DNA from: JACKAQ01 sp965227145
Lineage (GTDB): Bacteria > Calditrichota > Calditrichia > RBG-13-44-9 > J075
Assembly: GCA_965227145.1 (NCBI GenBank)
Contig: OZ245730.1
Span: 2,108,001-2,172,000, forward strand
DNA: 64,000 nt
Reading direction: 5' to 3'
Each line of letters begins with the position of its first letter. Position 1 is the stretch's first letter. The notes under the pieces are model-generated. The model saw only the letters and a list, made by a program, of their open reading frames with translations. It was not told the DNA's origin and ran no database searches. Position numbers and translations under genes: made by a program. Shown here one piece after another: positions 8,625 through 18,324 of this stretch.

Positions 8625-9680
8625 TTAAGCAATTGTCACTTCTTTGCTGATGTAAATGTCCTGAATGGCATTCAACAATTCAACGCCTTCTGTCATCGGT
8701 TTCTGGAATGCTTTCCGTCCGGAAATCAAACCCATTCCACCGGCGCGTTTGTTGATCACAGCGGTTTTCACAGCTTGTGCCAGGTCGTTTTTACCGGACG
8801 CACCACCGGAGTTAATCAAACCGGCCCGACCCATGTAGCAGTTGGCAACCTGATAGCGGCACAAGTCGATCGGGTGCTCGCTGGTCAGTTCGCTGTAAAC
8901 TTTCGGGTGTGTTTTCCCGAAGCCTTTCAGCGCGTTGTAACCGCCATTGTTTTCCGGCTGTTTTTGTTTCACAATGTCTGCCTGAATGGTTGCTGCCAAA
9001 TGGTTGGCTTGTCCGGTCAGGTCTGCAGAAACGTGGTAATCTTTGTCCTGTTTGAACTCGGGATTCCGGGTGTATGCCCATAAAATCGTAACCAACCCTA
9101 ACTCATGCGCGTGATTGAACGCTTCGGACACTTCAATAATCTGGCGATGGCTTTCTTCCGAACCAAAATAGATGGTCGCACCGACAGCAACGCAACCCAT
9201 CTGGAACGCTTGATCGATGTTGGCAAACATAATTTGGTCAAAAGTATTCGGATAGCTCATCAACTCATTGTGGTTTAGCTTCATAATGAACGGAATTTTG
9301 TGGGCATATTTACGGGCAACCGAGCCCAACACACCCAGCGTTGAAGCGACAGCATTACAGCCGCCTTCGATAGCCAGTTTCACAATGTTTTCGGGATCAA
9401 AATAGATCGGATTCGGTGCAAATGATGCGCCTGCAGAGTGTTCAATTCCCTGATCGACCGGCAAAATGGAGAGAAAACCTGTTCCGCCCATCCGGCCATG
9501 GCTGAACAATGTTTGCATATTACGCAATACGGAAACAGGGCGATCGCTGCTTTCCCAAACCTGCGACACAAAATCCGGCCCCGGCAAGTGCAGATGTGAT
9601 TTATCAATGGTTTTTGATTGGTGATTTAAGAAATAATCTGCTTCGCTGCCCAATAGTTCGGCAATTTTATCAATCCTCAT
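8625..9680 (-). CDS. fbaB: class I fructose-bisphosphate aldolase (FbaB/DhnA type)
   Basis: This enzyme cleaves fructose 1,6-bisphosphate through a Schiff-base lysine. The 351-residue protein follows the E. coli FbaB pattern closely from end to end: VLRNMQTLFSHGRMGGTG, LPVDQGIEHSAGASF, GATIYFGSEESHRQI, HVSADLTGQANHLAATIQAD, ADIVKQK (the expected Schiff-base Lys region), NCYMGRAGLINSGGASG and GGMGLISGRKAF. The start at 9680 is preferred because GGAGG at 9687-9691 lies 6 nt away; the in-frame TTG at 9686 abuts the ribosome site. Its own terminator follows. Confidence 0.96.
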   Translation of the reverse strand: MRIDKIAELLGSEADYFLNHQSKTIDKSHLHLPGPDFVSQVWESSDRPVSVLRNMQTLFSHGRMGGTGFLSILPVDQGIEHSAGASFAPNPIYFDPENIVKLAIEGGCNAVASTLGVLGSVARKYAHKIPFIMKLNHNELMSYPNTFDQIMFANIDQAFQMGCVAVGATIYFGSEESHRQIIEVSEAFNHAHELGLVTILWAYTRNPEFKQDKDYHVSADLTGQANHLAATIQADIVKQKQPENNGGYNALKGFGKTHPKVYSELTSEHPIDLCRYQVANCYMGRAGLINSGGASGKNDLAQAVKTAVINKRAGGMGLISGRKAFQKPMTEGVELLNAIQDIYISKEVTIA

Positions 9681-9798
9681 TTCCAACCTCCGGAAGTATG
9701 AGTATCGTTAAACATACGGTTAATTTTGACCAAAATTTAGGCCATTTTGGGTGGGTTACAAAGCGAAAAATACGATTAAATGAACAGATTTTTTCCGG

Positions 9799-10548
9799 TT
9801 AATTCGGTTGGCGCAACACATTAATTTGCTGCAGAACATCCCGCTGAACCGATTGAACAAACCGGGCATCGAGCGATACAAGTTGCACCTCGATCTGAAA
9901 ATTATCCCGGTTTTCCGCGATAATTTTGAATTTGGGTTCACTTTGCGGCGGCCACCACGGCGATTGCAAAATGGCATTTCGCAGCCATTGCTGCGCTGTT
10001 TCCGTCGAAGAAAATTGCGGCACATCGACGACAAATTTGTGAACGGAGCCGCCGGCGTCCGGATTGTTGGTTCGCAATATGTTTCCGGCAACCGCCGCAT
10101 ACGGGATCTCTGCGATGGCGCCGTTTTCCTGCTGAAGTTGTAGCGATAAATCGCCGAGCCGCAGCACTGTTCCGCTGATGTCGCCAATCTGCAACGGCTG
10201 ATTCAGATGCAGCACATTGCGGATTTTCAGGATAACGCCAGCCATCCAGTCGCGCAATACAAACCAGAAAAACCAGCCGGAAATGGCAACAATTACCAAC
10301 AAAACAGCACCTGTGTAAAACACCCGGTCATCAAAAATGACAGCGAGTGATGTTAGTGAAAACGCAACCCAAACGATGGTTTCGGCGAGCGGCCAAAACC
10401 GTTTCAGCAGTGTTTGCGCCGGTTTGCCGACCGACAGGCGGCGTATCATTCTGCGCAAAATACGCAACACAACAAATAATGCAGTGCCGATAATGAGCAT
10501 CTGAAAAATCGAAAATTGCGATATTTCGAAACTTACAGCCGGATTCAT
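9799..10548 (-). CDS. small MscS-like mechanosensitive channel protein
   Basis: The 249-residue protein has three predicted membrane helices (about residues 12-35, 55-72 and 76-100) and a soluble part resembling the MscS beta domain (LHLNQPLQIGDISGTVLRLGD, then IPYAAVAGNILRTNNP). The channel-lining Gly/Ala pattern of E. coli MscS is not obvious, so gating properties are uncertain. Its ATG overlaps the TGA of the giant cotransporter gene by four bases, which implies translational coupling and a shared role in ion or volume control. Confidence 0.8.
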   Translation of the reverse strand: MNPAVSFEISQFSIFQMLIIGTALFVVLRILRRMIRRLSVGKPAQTLLKRFWPLAETIVWVAFSLTSLAVIFDDRVFYTGAVLLVIVAISGWFFWFVLRDWMAGVILKIRNVLHLNQPLQIGDISGTVLRLGDLSLQLQQENGAIAEIPYAAVAGNILRTNNPDAGGSVHKFVVDVPQFSSTETAQQWLRNAILQSPWWPPQSEPKFKIIAENRDNFQIEVQLVSLDARFVQSVQRDVLQQINVLRQPN

Positions 10549-13500
10549 AATAGCTCCATCTCTTGCAATTTCTCAACGACAAACGGCTCCACATGCGGAT
10601 TGATTTCCCATGTGCCATGATTTTCAATGAGCAATCCGGTGCGTTGCAGCGTGCGCAGCATCGCAGAAACGTCATCGCGGCTGCTGCGGAACAACCGCTG
10701 CAATCGCTCATTCGAGAGATGTTTATGGAGCACAAACTGCGTCAGCCAGATTGCCCACTCCGCTTTCAGGTTGTTCATCCGGTCGATGCCGGGATTATCG
10801 GGCATCCGAATAGTCAGGCGATCTTTGCCGGCTTTTTCGATATGGCTGATCCACGCCAGCAGCGCCGCCCCGATATTTCCGGTTGAAAAATCAAAATACG
10901 CGTTAAACAGCCGCGCCATTTTCAGCCGGGAAATGGCGCTTTCAATTTCGCCGTCGTAAACAAATTCCAATCCGGTGGATTGGTGGCGCAGCAAAATGGC
11001 GTTTTGCAAATCTTCTGCGTCAAACGGCTCGCAAAAAATGACGCCGATAAACGATTCGTCAATTGTTTTCAACCGGTTGATAAATTTGTAGCTGTGCGTA
11101 TTCGCGTTCACGATAAACAGGCAATCTTTTGAAAACCGGTTGATCAATCGCAACAGTTCATCGATCACTGCAAACCCGTTCGCGCCGCGTTCCCACCACA
11201 ATTCCAGATCGTTGATAATAATCGCACTATCCGGCGGCAACGCCTCTAACACACGCTCCGGCGTGGTTTCGTTGATGTGAGTGGTTTCCTGCAGCGTCCG
11301 CAAAAATACAGCCGGGTCGCAACTGCCTGCATCCGGCGCAAATAATTGGAACACCGATTTCCGGGCAAAATGATTGGCGGCAACCGCCCGGCAAAGTGCA
11401 GTTTTGCCGCTGTTGCGTTCGCCCAAAACCAGCATTGCGCCGCTGTATCCGGCCTGATAGCGTTTCAAAATTTGGCTGGCTTGTGCCAACGCTTTTTGTC
11501 GCCCTACCCAAAATTCATTGCCGATCGCCTGTTTGGCGAGAAACAATTGGCGATAAAACAGTGGTAAATTTTCCAGAATTTCAGGTTGTGGCGAAACCGA
11601 TTCAACCAACGAAAGGAGCCGCTCGACCGGTGCGGCGCTGTGTTGCTCACCGGTTTCCCAGAGTTTTCGTGCGAGCAAAACGCCTTCGCTGCGGCGATAA
11701 AGCAATCGAACCAAGGTATTGTTAATAATGTTTTTAACACGCTGTTTCCCCTCGTCAACACCGGAAAGTACTTTGCGACTTTCCTCTGCGCGAATATACT
11801 GCCCGATTTTCCCGGCGTCGCGCACGGCGACATACGGATTCAATTTTTCGAAAGTCGCGTTGCGCTGCTGATCGATAAAATCCATCAGCGATTGCGAAAA
11901 CTGCAACAGCGATTCTTTTTCCTGAGCGATGCGCCGCAATCCGGTTTGAATAATATTTTGCAACGGTGTGATCGTTTCGCCGATTTCCTGTTCAAACTCC
12001 GGCACAGCTTCCATTTCGGACAGGCTAAAACTAACCAGCCGGACAACCTCGCTGCTCACATTTTGCGATTCGCGCAGCGTTGCCGGCAGCTTTTCCAGCT
12101 GTTTCTCGACTGGCGCAACCAGCCGTGTTTCGACGAGATAACCCGCCAATTGCCGCAGCGAAACAGACACAACTTCCAACCCGTCAAATTGTTGCGTTTC
12201 GATCTGCTGAAACGATGTTTCAGAAATAATATCCACATTTTCCGGCAAATCCTGCACGGCTTCCTGCACATCTTTTCGCAACTCGTTGAGCATTTCGGCA
12301 GTGCCGAAACTACCAAATTCGCTTGCCGCGAGCTTCGCCATATTTTTGGTGTCGCCATTTTCACCGGCTGTTGACAGGCTTTCCAGCCCATCGGCAACGG
12401 ACTGTAACTGATCCAATGCCGTATTTTCCATTTTCAGACTGAGTTGCTCGCGGAATTTTTGGGTAACCACGCCCAGCCGGTTTTGGAGCGCAGCGAGATG
12501 CAGTTCCATCACTGCAAAATTGCAAACCAGTGTCATGTTTTGTGACCACGCTTCGGGAATCGCGTTTAAATTTTCGCGGGTTTCCTGCGCATTTTTGGGG
12601 ATCTCCAGCGAATGATTGAACGAGCGCGGGCTTTCCAACCGGAAGGCGGTTTCGATGGTCGATTGCCGCATTTCTGCGGTTGAGCGCAACAATTGCAACA
12701 TGATTTGCGCATTGCCGTTCGCCATTTCCCGGTTAATATCTGCCAATTGTTGATCCAGCTTTTGCCGTTCCGAATCGATAACTTCTGCGGTTAAATCGTT
12801 GTTTTTTGCATGTTGCTGGATATCGCCGAGCGAATCGCGGATGTGATTGAACCATTTGGTAACAGCCGAAATAAGCTCGTAATGTTCAACCCCAAACGCG
12901 GAAAACTGTTGCTGCAACATATTATTGAATTGCGTCGCGATTTGAAATTGCCACAATTTTCGCAAATCCAGCTGCACCGAAATCGGCGATTTGCCAAAGC
13001 GGTATTTCAGCCGTTTGCGAAATTTGAACCAGCGCAGCGAAAAATGATCCTGCGGTTGCGGTTGAAGTTGATCAATTTCATAAAAAACAGCAAAGTTGTC
13101 GGGTAATGTTTGCACCAGTTCATCCATTCGTTTCTGCAATTGGTCGAGTCCGGTGTTGAGCACATCTTTTTGCGTGGTGACGCTTTGCTCCCGGTACTGT
13201 TGCACCGATTGCCGGGTGTGAAAATAGACATCCGTTTGCACCCGGGAGAGCAACTTTTGATAACGGGCAGAGCCGAGTTGGGGCAGTTGTTTTTTGAGGA
13301 TATCGAAACTGCGTTCGGTGAGGTTTTGTAATTGCGCGACCAGTTGGGTGCTGCCGGACTGCAATTCCAGCAACGTTTGGCTGTAAAAATCGTGCAGGGT
13401 CGATTGGGAATCGTCCGATATCGAAACCACGGTTTTGCGCACAGTTTCGTGCGAAGCCTCGCTGTGTCGGAACTGTTCCGGCAGGTTCAGCGCCGGTAAT

Positions 13501-15731
13501 TGTTCGATCAACGCCGGCCATTCGCCGGCAATTTCCTGCGGCGCAGCAGTGCTTTTTTCAGTTTCGATGCCAACGTAAAGTGTTTCAAAATATGAAGATG
13601 CGCCAATTAATAGCACGGAGCCGAGCTCCGAAATAATGCTGTCTGTTTGTTCGATAAACGATGCCGCATTTTGGTCGGTAATCGGTGGAAGCCCGATCAT
13701 CGATAAATCCGCTTCGCCGGATTCGCGTTTCACAATTTCCACAAAGGGGCGTTTTTCCACCGCGTTATTGATGATTTTTACTTCCGCTTCGATCCGTTCA
13801 TCATCGAGAATGCGGTTGAGATTTTTCTGCACTCGCGCCACCAGCGCGCTGTTATCGACCACTGTCAAAATCCGGGTTTGGGCATATTCCCAATCTTCTG
13901 AAGTGCGCAAAAATTTGAGCATATTCAACGCCAGCGTGGCGTTGTTGCTGCCGCCGCGCCACCACAAATCAATGGTTTTTTTGCTGCCGAAACCGCGTTC
14001 GGCGTCGTAATCGAGCATCAATATATTGTTGTCCAATTCGCTGAATTGGCGAATGAGATGAGCAAATCGCAGCGGATCGCGGCTGTTTCGTGCCCAACCG
14101 AGCATCACCGTGTTGGGATCGATACCGGAAAAACCGTAAATTTGCGTCACCGCTTCCATGCCTTCGTAAATGTTCCGGCATTGCAGCGTCCGGGAAAAAA
14201 TACCCGGAATATGTGCGTCCGGTTCTGGTTCTGTATCTTTTGTTTTGGCGATTGCTGATGTTGCCCCGGCATTTTCGATCAGCTCGAAATTGGAAAGGAT
14301 ACCGCGTTTGCGAACCAGCCATTCGCCAAATTGCACCAAATGCGGTCGCGTTTCGTTGCCGCCGCTGAACAAAATGATGTTCGGTCGCCAGTTCCGTTGA
14401 TGTTGCACGGTTTGCGACAGTCGCTGCAGCCCGCTGCGCACAACGGACGACCACACACCTTCCCAGGTATCGCCCGATTCCAGCGTTAATTCTTTTCTTT
14501 TGAGATACAAAAAGAGTCCGCCGAGCACAACCGTTGCGCCAACCATCGCCGGGAAGTCCAATAAAATCATAACGATAAAGCATGCCAGCGAACCGATGAT
14601 GCTCACCCATGCGGGAATGCGAAATTCCGGACGAAAATCGGTGCTCGCCCAATTTTCCAGCGCACAGCTCATGTTCAAAAAGCCGTAAGTGGTGATGAAA
14701 AACATCGATACTACCCGCGCGATGATGTCCAGTTCACCAACGAGAATGCCCGCTTCCGCGATCACAAACGTCATCAACAGCGCGTTGCGCGGCTCGTTGG
14801 ATTTGCCGTGCCCTTTCGCAAAAAATTTCGGGGCGATGCGATCCGCCGCCGCAGCCTGCAAAATTCGCGGTGACGACAAAATGCTGCCCAACGCCGAAGA
14901 AATAGTTGCGCACCAAATACCCGCAATCACCGCCGGCGGCCAAAACGCGATTTCCAGCAACACTTTGGGGTTGTTGATCAAATCATCCGATGAAACGGTG
15001 AATGCAAAATAAATTGTCAACCCGATGTAAACCACCAGCCCGACCGCGATTGCGGCAATCGAACCGGAGGGAATCGACTTTTTGGGGTCCTCCAAATCAC
15101 CGGACATGGAAACGCCTGCCTCAAAACCGGTTACCGCCGGGAAAAAAATACCGAACATCAGCATCCACGGCGCCGCATCGGGAATGGAATTGATCAGCGG
15201 TTCTGCCGGAGTCAGATCGTGGCTGCCCAAAAAAATTGAAAACAGTGACAAAAGTATCGCGCCGAGAATGAAAAACTGGCTTTTCAGCGCCAGTTCCGTA
15301 CTGATAAACGTGACGATCGTGACCAGCAGCAGTGCAATGGAACCGGCAATCCGGATGTTATTTTTGGTGATTTCAAATTCCCAATAGCCCAGAAAACTTT
15401 CTGAAAAACCGATGAGATACAGGCTCACGCTAAACGCCAGACCAACCGCCAGCGCCAAACCGAGCGTGCCGCCAATTGGCAAACCGAGGCTGCGGGAAAT
15501 CATGTAATACGTGCCGCCGGCTTTCACTTTTTTGTCCGTCGCGATGGAGGAAACGCTCAATCCGGTGGTGATCGAAATAATGTGCGCCACCAGCACAATG
15601 CCGATAGTGCTCCACATGCCCGCGTTGCCAACGATCCACGGGAGGCGCATATACATAATTACGCCGAGAATCGTGAGAATCGACGGTGTGAACACGCCGC
15701 TAAATGTGCCGAACTTTTTTGCCTGAGCCAT
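10545..15731 (-). CDS. SLC12-type cation-chloride cotransporter fused to a helical region and a P-loop NTPase
   Basis: This is a 1728-residue fusion. Residues 1-430 form an APC-superfamily permease of about 12 helices that opens with GTFSGVFTPSILTILGVIMY, characteristic of cation-chloride cotransporters (NKCC/KCC). Residues 440-730 match the UspA-like SLC12 C-terminal domain, beginning NIILFSGGNETRPHL. Residues 730-1390 are long amphipathic helices rich in Gln and Glu. A P-loop NTPase follows, with Walker A GERNSGKT at about 1437-1444 and Walker B AIIINDLE at about 1501-1508. It ends in a winged-helix-like segment, in the manner of STAND or ORC-type ATPases. Ordinary bacterial homologues are far shorter. 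The reading frame is intact throughout. Transported ions and the role of the NTPase are inference. Confidence 0.88.
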   Translation of the reverse strand: MAQAKKFGTFSGVFTPSILTILGVIMYMRLPWIVGNAGMWSTIGIVLVAHIISITTGLSVSSIATDKKVKAGGTYYMISRSLGLPIGGTLGLALAVGLAFSVSLYLIGFSESFLGYWEFEITKNNIRIAGSIALLLVTIVTFISTELALKSQFFILGAILLSLFSIFLGSHDLTPAEPLINSIPDAAPWMLMFGIFFPAVTGFEAGVSMSGDLEDPKKSIPSGSIAAIAVGLVVYIGLTIYFAFTVSSDDLINNPKVLLEIAFWPPAVIAGIWCATISSALGSILSSPRILQAAAADRIAPKFFAKGHGKSNEPRNALLMTFVIAEAGILVGELDIIARVVSMFFITTYGFLNMSCALENWASTDFRPEFRIPAWVSIIGSLACFIVMILLDFPAMVGATVVLGGLFLYLKRKELTLESGDTWEGVWSSVVRSGLQRLSQTVQHQRNWRPNIILFSGGNETRPHLVQFGEWLVRKRGILSNFELIENAGATSAIAKTKDTEPEPDAHIPGIFSRTLQCRNIYEGMEAVTQIYGFSGIDPNTVMLGWARNSRDPLRFAHLIRQFSELDNNILMLDYDAERGFGSKKTIDLWWRGGSNNATLALNMLKFLRTSEDWEYAQTRILTVVDNSALVARVQKNLNRILDDERIEAEVKIINNAVEKRPFVEIVKRESGEADLSMIGLPPITDQNAASFIEQTDSIISELGSVLLIGASSYFETLYVGIETEKSTAAPQEIAGEWPALIEQLPALNLPEQFRHSEASHETVRKTVVSISDDSQSTLHDFYSQTLLELQSGSTQLVAQLQNLTERSFDILKKQLPQLGSARYQKLLSRVQTDVYFHTRQSVQQYREQSVTTQKDVLNTGLDQLQKRMDELVQTLPDNFAVFYEIDQLQPQPQDHFSLRWFKFRKRLKYRFGKSPISVQLDLRKLWQFQIATQFNNMLQQQFSAFGVEHYELISAVTKWFNHIRDSLGDIQQHAKNNDLTAEVIDSERQKLDQQLADINREMANGNAQIMLQLLRSTAEMRQSTIETAFRLESPRSFNHSLEIPKNAQETRENLNAIPEAWSQNMTLVCNFAVMELHLAALQNRLGVVTQKFREQLSLKMENTALDQLQSVADGLESLSTAGENGDTKNMAKLAASEFGSFGTAEMLNELRKDVQEAVQDLPENVDIISETSFQQIETQQFDGLEVVSVSLRQLAGYLVETRLVAPVEKQLEKLPATLRESQNVSSEVVRLVSFSLSEMEAVPEFEQEIGETITPLQNIIQTGLRRIAQEKESLLQFSQSLMDFIDQQRNATFEKLNPYVAVRDAGKIGQYIRAEESRKVLSGVDEGKQRVKNIINNTLVRLLYRRSEGVLLARKLWETGEQHSAAPVERLLSLVESVSPQPEILENLPLFYRQLFLAKQAIGNEFWVGRQKALAQASQILKRYQAGYSGAMLVLGERNSGKTALCRAVAANHFARKSVFQLFAPDAGSCDPAVFLRTLQETTHINETTPERVLEALPPDSAIIINDLELWWERGANGFAVIDELLRLINRFSKDCLFIVNANTHSYKFINRLKTIDESFIGVIFCEPFDAEDLQNAILLRHQSTGLEFVYDGEIESAISRLKMARLFNAYFDFSTGNIGAALLAWISHIEKAGKDRLTIRMPDNPGIDRMNNLKAEWAIWLTQFVLHKHLSNERLQRLFRSSRDDVSAMLRTLQRTGLLIENHGTWEINPHVEPFVVEKLQEMELL

Positions 15732-15850
15732 GATTTATTGACTATTTTCTATTGAATATGGAATATTTATCGGTTTGTTGTTGTGGGTTTTGTTTCCACT
15801 CAACCACAGGTTTTTCTAAAATTTATCCTTCATCCTTTACCCATTTTCCT
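15732..15850. repeat. pyrimidine-rich low-complexity intergenic stretch
   Basis: The second half (15818-15872, running into the end of the DUF502 gene) is built of TTTATCC, TTTACCC and TTTACAC words on the plus strand. It resembles the purine or pyrimidine stretches at 49.29, 51.74 and 61.9 kb. No gene is seen. Confidence 0.5.
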
Positions 15851-16471
15851 TTACACTTTACCCTTCTCACTCTTCACATCCCGAATTGTGTCAGGTCCCA
15901 AAATACCGCCGGATACGGTCAGTTTTAGCGCTGCGTCGATGCTCCAGCCGGGATCGCGAACCTGGTCTTCCCGCAAAAACAGAATGAATCCGGATGTCGG
16001 GTTGGGCGGCGTGGGCACATACACTTTCAGCAAGGTCTGGTTTTTGGTTTTGTCGAACAGCGTTCCGGTAACAAATCCGATTGTCCAGACATCTTCCCGC
16101 AAAAATTCCACCAGCACCGCGCGTTTGAACACCTGCTTTTCCGGCAGCGAAAACGTGGTGGAAAGCTGCTTCCCGATGTTATAAATCGTGCCGATAATCG
16201 GGATTTTTTCAGTGATCGTTTCGATAATTCGGATGATCCGGTTGCCAATCACGTTGCTGGTGATCAGCCCGGCGATGTAAAGCACTGCCGCCAAAATCAG
16301 GATGCCAAGTCCCGGCACACTGAATCCCAGCCAGTCTTCTACCAAATTCATCACCCGTTGATCGATCGCAACATACAAAAACTGGATGATCACAAATGTG
16401 AGCACTACCGGAATCAGCGCGATCAGTCCGCGAAAAACATATTTTTTAGTATGAGTGAAGATATTCTTCAT
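15851..16471 (-). CDS. DUF502 family membrane protein
   Basis: The 206-residue protein has two membrane helices (about residues 14-34 and 51-75). The conserved DUF502 core follows: the segment IPIIGTIYNIGKQL, then a beta-rich cytoplasmic part with VYVPTPPNPTSGFILF. The N-terminal RGLIALIPVVLTF and GLGI motif are typical. Function of the family is unknown. It lies upstream of the cotransporter fusion with a 119-bp gap, so co-expression is possible. Confidence 0.88.
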   Translation of the reverse strand: MKNIFTHTKKYVFRGLIALIPVVLTFVIIQFLYVAIDQRVMNLVEDWLGFSVPGLGILILAAVLYIAGLITSNVIGNRIIRIIETITEKIPIIGTIYNIGKQLSTTFSLPEKQVFKRAVLVEFLREDVWTIGFVTGTLFDKTKNQTLLKVYVPTPPNPTSGFILFLREDQVRDPGWSIDAALKLTVSGGILGPDTIRDVKSEKGKV

Positions 16472-16557
16472 AGATAGTTGTCACCAAATTGGTTGAATCT
16501 ATTGAATTTGAAGCGTTTGCGGGAAATATCAAAGGTGAAATTAATAATTCGCAGTTA

Positions 16558-16585
16558 GTAGAGGCAATTCATGAATTGCCTCTAC
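16558..16585. repeat. 28-bp perfect palindrome, copy 1
   Basis: The 28-bp sequence starts GTAGAGGCAATTCATG and is its own reverse complement. The identical 28 bp recurs at 25519-25546. It sits in the 141-bp gap between the kinase and DUF502 genes. Confidence 0.9.
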
Positions 16586-16612
16586 TATCTCCGTGGCTAT
16601 AGTGGCGACAAA

Positions 16613-17620
16613 TCATTTGCATTTTTCGAACAGCTTAACCGCCTCGCTGAAATGCGGATATTTGCGCATCACCGCCAGCGCCATGGCGATGGCTTCGGTC
16701 ACGTAGCCGACATAACGCCGGCTGGCGAAACGGCGATAGTTGTAGGCAAACGCACCGGCATCGTGCAGTTTGCGCTGGATGATCGAGTAATCGACCATTT
16801 TTTGGTAAATGTCCCAGCTCCAATTGATGGAAACATCGCCGAGCGTTTCATAAAACTGTTTGACCAGCTTCTCGCGTAAGTCCTGCGATATGGGAATATA
16901 CGAATCCCACAAACAGGAAACGAGATCGTAAACAGGCGTGCCGTAACGGGCATCCTGAAAATCGATGACGCTGTATTCGAACGGTTTTTCGGTTTTGGTG
17001 ATGAACACATTGCTGCTCTGAAAATCGCGGTGAACAAAAATATTTTCGTTGATATCCAGCACGGTGCAAATCTCCCGGGCAAAATCGCGCAGTACTTCGG
17101 GCGCATATTCCATCTGAAAATAGAATCGCAGCAACTGTTCGGCAACGTGGAAATCGAATTCGTACTGATATTTGGCATCGTCAAAGCGGCGATGAAATGC
17201 GGGACAGTGGGTTTCGTGACGACATTTTTTTTGCATCCGGCTGATAAATTTCACCATTCCGGTGATCACCGATTTAATGTCCTGCGGATTGGTGTGCAGA
17301 TAATGCTCGACGGTTGGGGCAGTTTCAAAATGAACAAACACCCATTGGCGGGCAAGATTTACCTCATAAATGCGCGGGGTGGGAATGCCCATCCGTTTGA
17401 AATAATAATTGATGTTAACGTGATCGTGCAGCAGACGGGAATCGGGATCGGGAACCTGCATCAGCAACACAGTGGGGGAGGGGAAATAGGATTTTTCGCG
17501 AAAAACGATTTTGTAGTACAATCGCGCCGAAGCGCCGCCGGGAATTGGCGAGATGGAAAATTCCGGTGTGCGAAAAAACTCCGCGAGCTGATTTCGTAAG
17601 ATGTCTAATTCCTGATGCAT
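16613..17620 (-). CDS. AmgK-like sugar kinase (APH fold)
   Basis: The 335-residue aminoglycoside-phosphotransferase-fold kinase has catalytic loop FVHRDFQSSNVFI and metal-binding VIDFQDARYGTPVYDLVS. The HRDFQSxN plus DFQDA combination is characteristic of AmgK, the anomeric kinase that phosphorylates MurNAc or GlcNAc in peptidoglycan recycling. The usual partner nucleotidyltransferase MurU is not adjacent, so the substrate remains uncertain. GGAG at 17632-17635 supports the ATG at 17620. Confidence 0.78.
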   Translation of the reverse strand: MHQELDILRNQLAEFFRTPEFSISPIPGGASARLYYKIVFREKSYFPSPTVLLMQVPDPDSRLLHDHVNINYYFKRMGIPTPRIYEVNLARQWVFVHFETAPTVEHYLHTNPQDIKSVITGMVKFISRMQKKCRHETHCPAFHRRFDDAKYQYEFDFHVAEQLLRFYFQMEYAPEVLRDFAREICTVLDINENIFVHRDFQSSNVFITKTEKPFEYSVIDFQDARYGTPVYDLVSCLWDSYIPISQDLREKLVKQFYETLGDVSINWSWDIYQKMVDYSIIQRKLHDAGAFAYNYRRFASRRYVGYVTEAIAMALAVMRKYPHFSEAVKLFEKCK

Positions 17621-17703
17621 GCTGCACTTAACTCCGGGGAGAAATATTGATTATTGAAAAATGAATATTGAAATTTGAAAATCGAAATTTGTAACAGGGA
17701 AAT

Positions 17704-18195
17704 TTATCCTTTTTTCAACCGGGCTAACTGTTGAATTTCGGGAGTGAGCAACCGGAAATTGGTCCAGTCGTCCATCGGTTTGGCGCCGAGATGTTTGTAA
17801 AATTCGATGGACGGTTCGTTCCAGTCCAGCACCGACCACTCCATTCGTCCGCACTCTTTTTCGATGGCGATTTTGGCTAATTTGCTCAGCAATGCAATGC
17901 CAATTCCGTTGCCGCGTTGCCCGGGCATCACAAACAAATCTTCCAAAAACAGGGTCGGTTTTGCCAAAAATGTTGAAAATGTGAAAAAATACAGCGCGAA
18001 ACCCACATCTTCGCCCGATTCGTCCGCAGCGAGCAATGCATGAAAATAGCGGTTTTCACCAAAGCCAAATTTCGCGAAATCATCGGCTGTGGCGACCATC
18101 TCATTTTCCAATTTTTCGTAAATTGCCAAACCTTCCACCAATTTCATGATCGATGGGATATCAATTTCAGTTGCTTCGCGAATGCTAAATTTCAT
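17704..18195 (-). CDS. GNAT N-acetyltransferase, diamine acetyltransferase-like
   Basis: The 163-residue single GNAT domain has acetyl-CoA loop motif GQRGNGIG within LEDLFVMPGQRGNGIGIALL, followed by RMEWSVLDWNEPSIEFYKHLGA. The order FLEDLFV, WSVLDWN and YKHLGA matches the spermidine/thialysine acetyltransferase (SAT) subgroup, which acetylates primary amines. It lies downstream of the TRAP operon but behind that operon's terminator, so it is probably a separate unit. Confidence 0.85.
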   Translation of the reverse strand: MKFSIREATEIDIPSIMKLVEGLAIYEKLENEMVATADDFAKFGFGENRYFHALLAADESGEDVGFALYFFTFSTFLAKPTLFLEDLFVMPGQRGNGIGIALLSKLAKIAIEKECGRMEWSVLDWNEPSIEFYKHLGAKPMDDWTNFRLLTPEIQQLARLKKG

Positions 18196-18222
18196 TGGAA
18201 AACAGTTGGTTTATATTTCATC

Positions 18223-18253
18223 AAAAAAAATAGGGAACGGTTGGGACCGTTCC
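18223..18253 (-). terminator. Rho-independent terminator of the TRAP operon
   Basis: An 8-bp GC-rich stem (18234-18241 with 18246-18253), TGGG loop, then on the minus strand an eight-T run corresponding to the A run at 18223-18230. Confidence 0.88.
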
Positions 18254-18324
18254 TGAAATGTTTAAAAAATTGCGGAGAAATATACAAAAGGAAGTGGGAT
18301 GTTACAAGCCGTTCGTGCGTAAAC

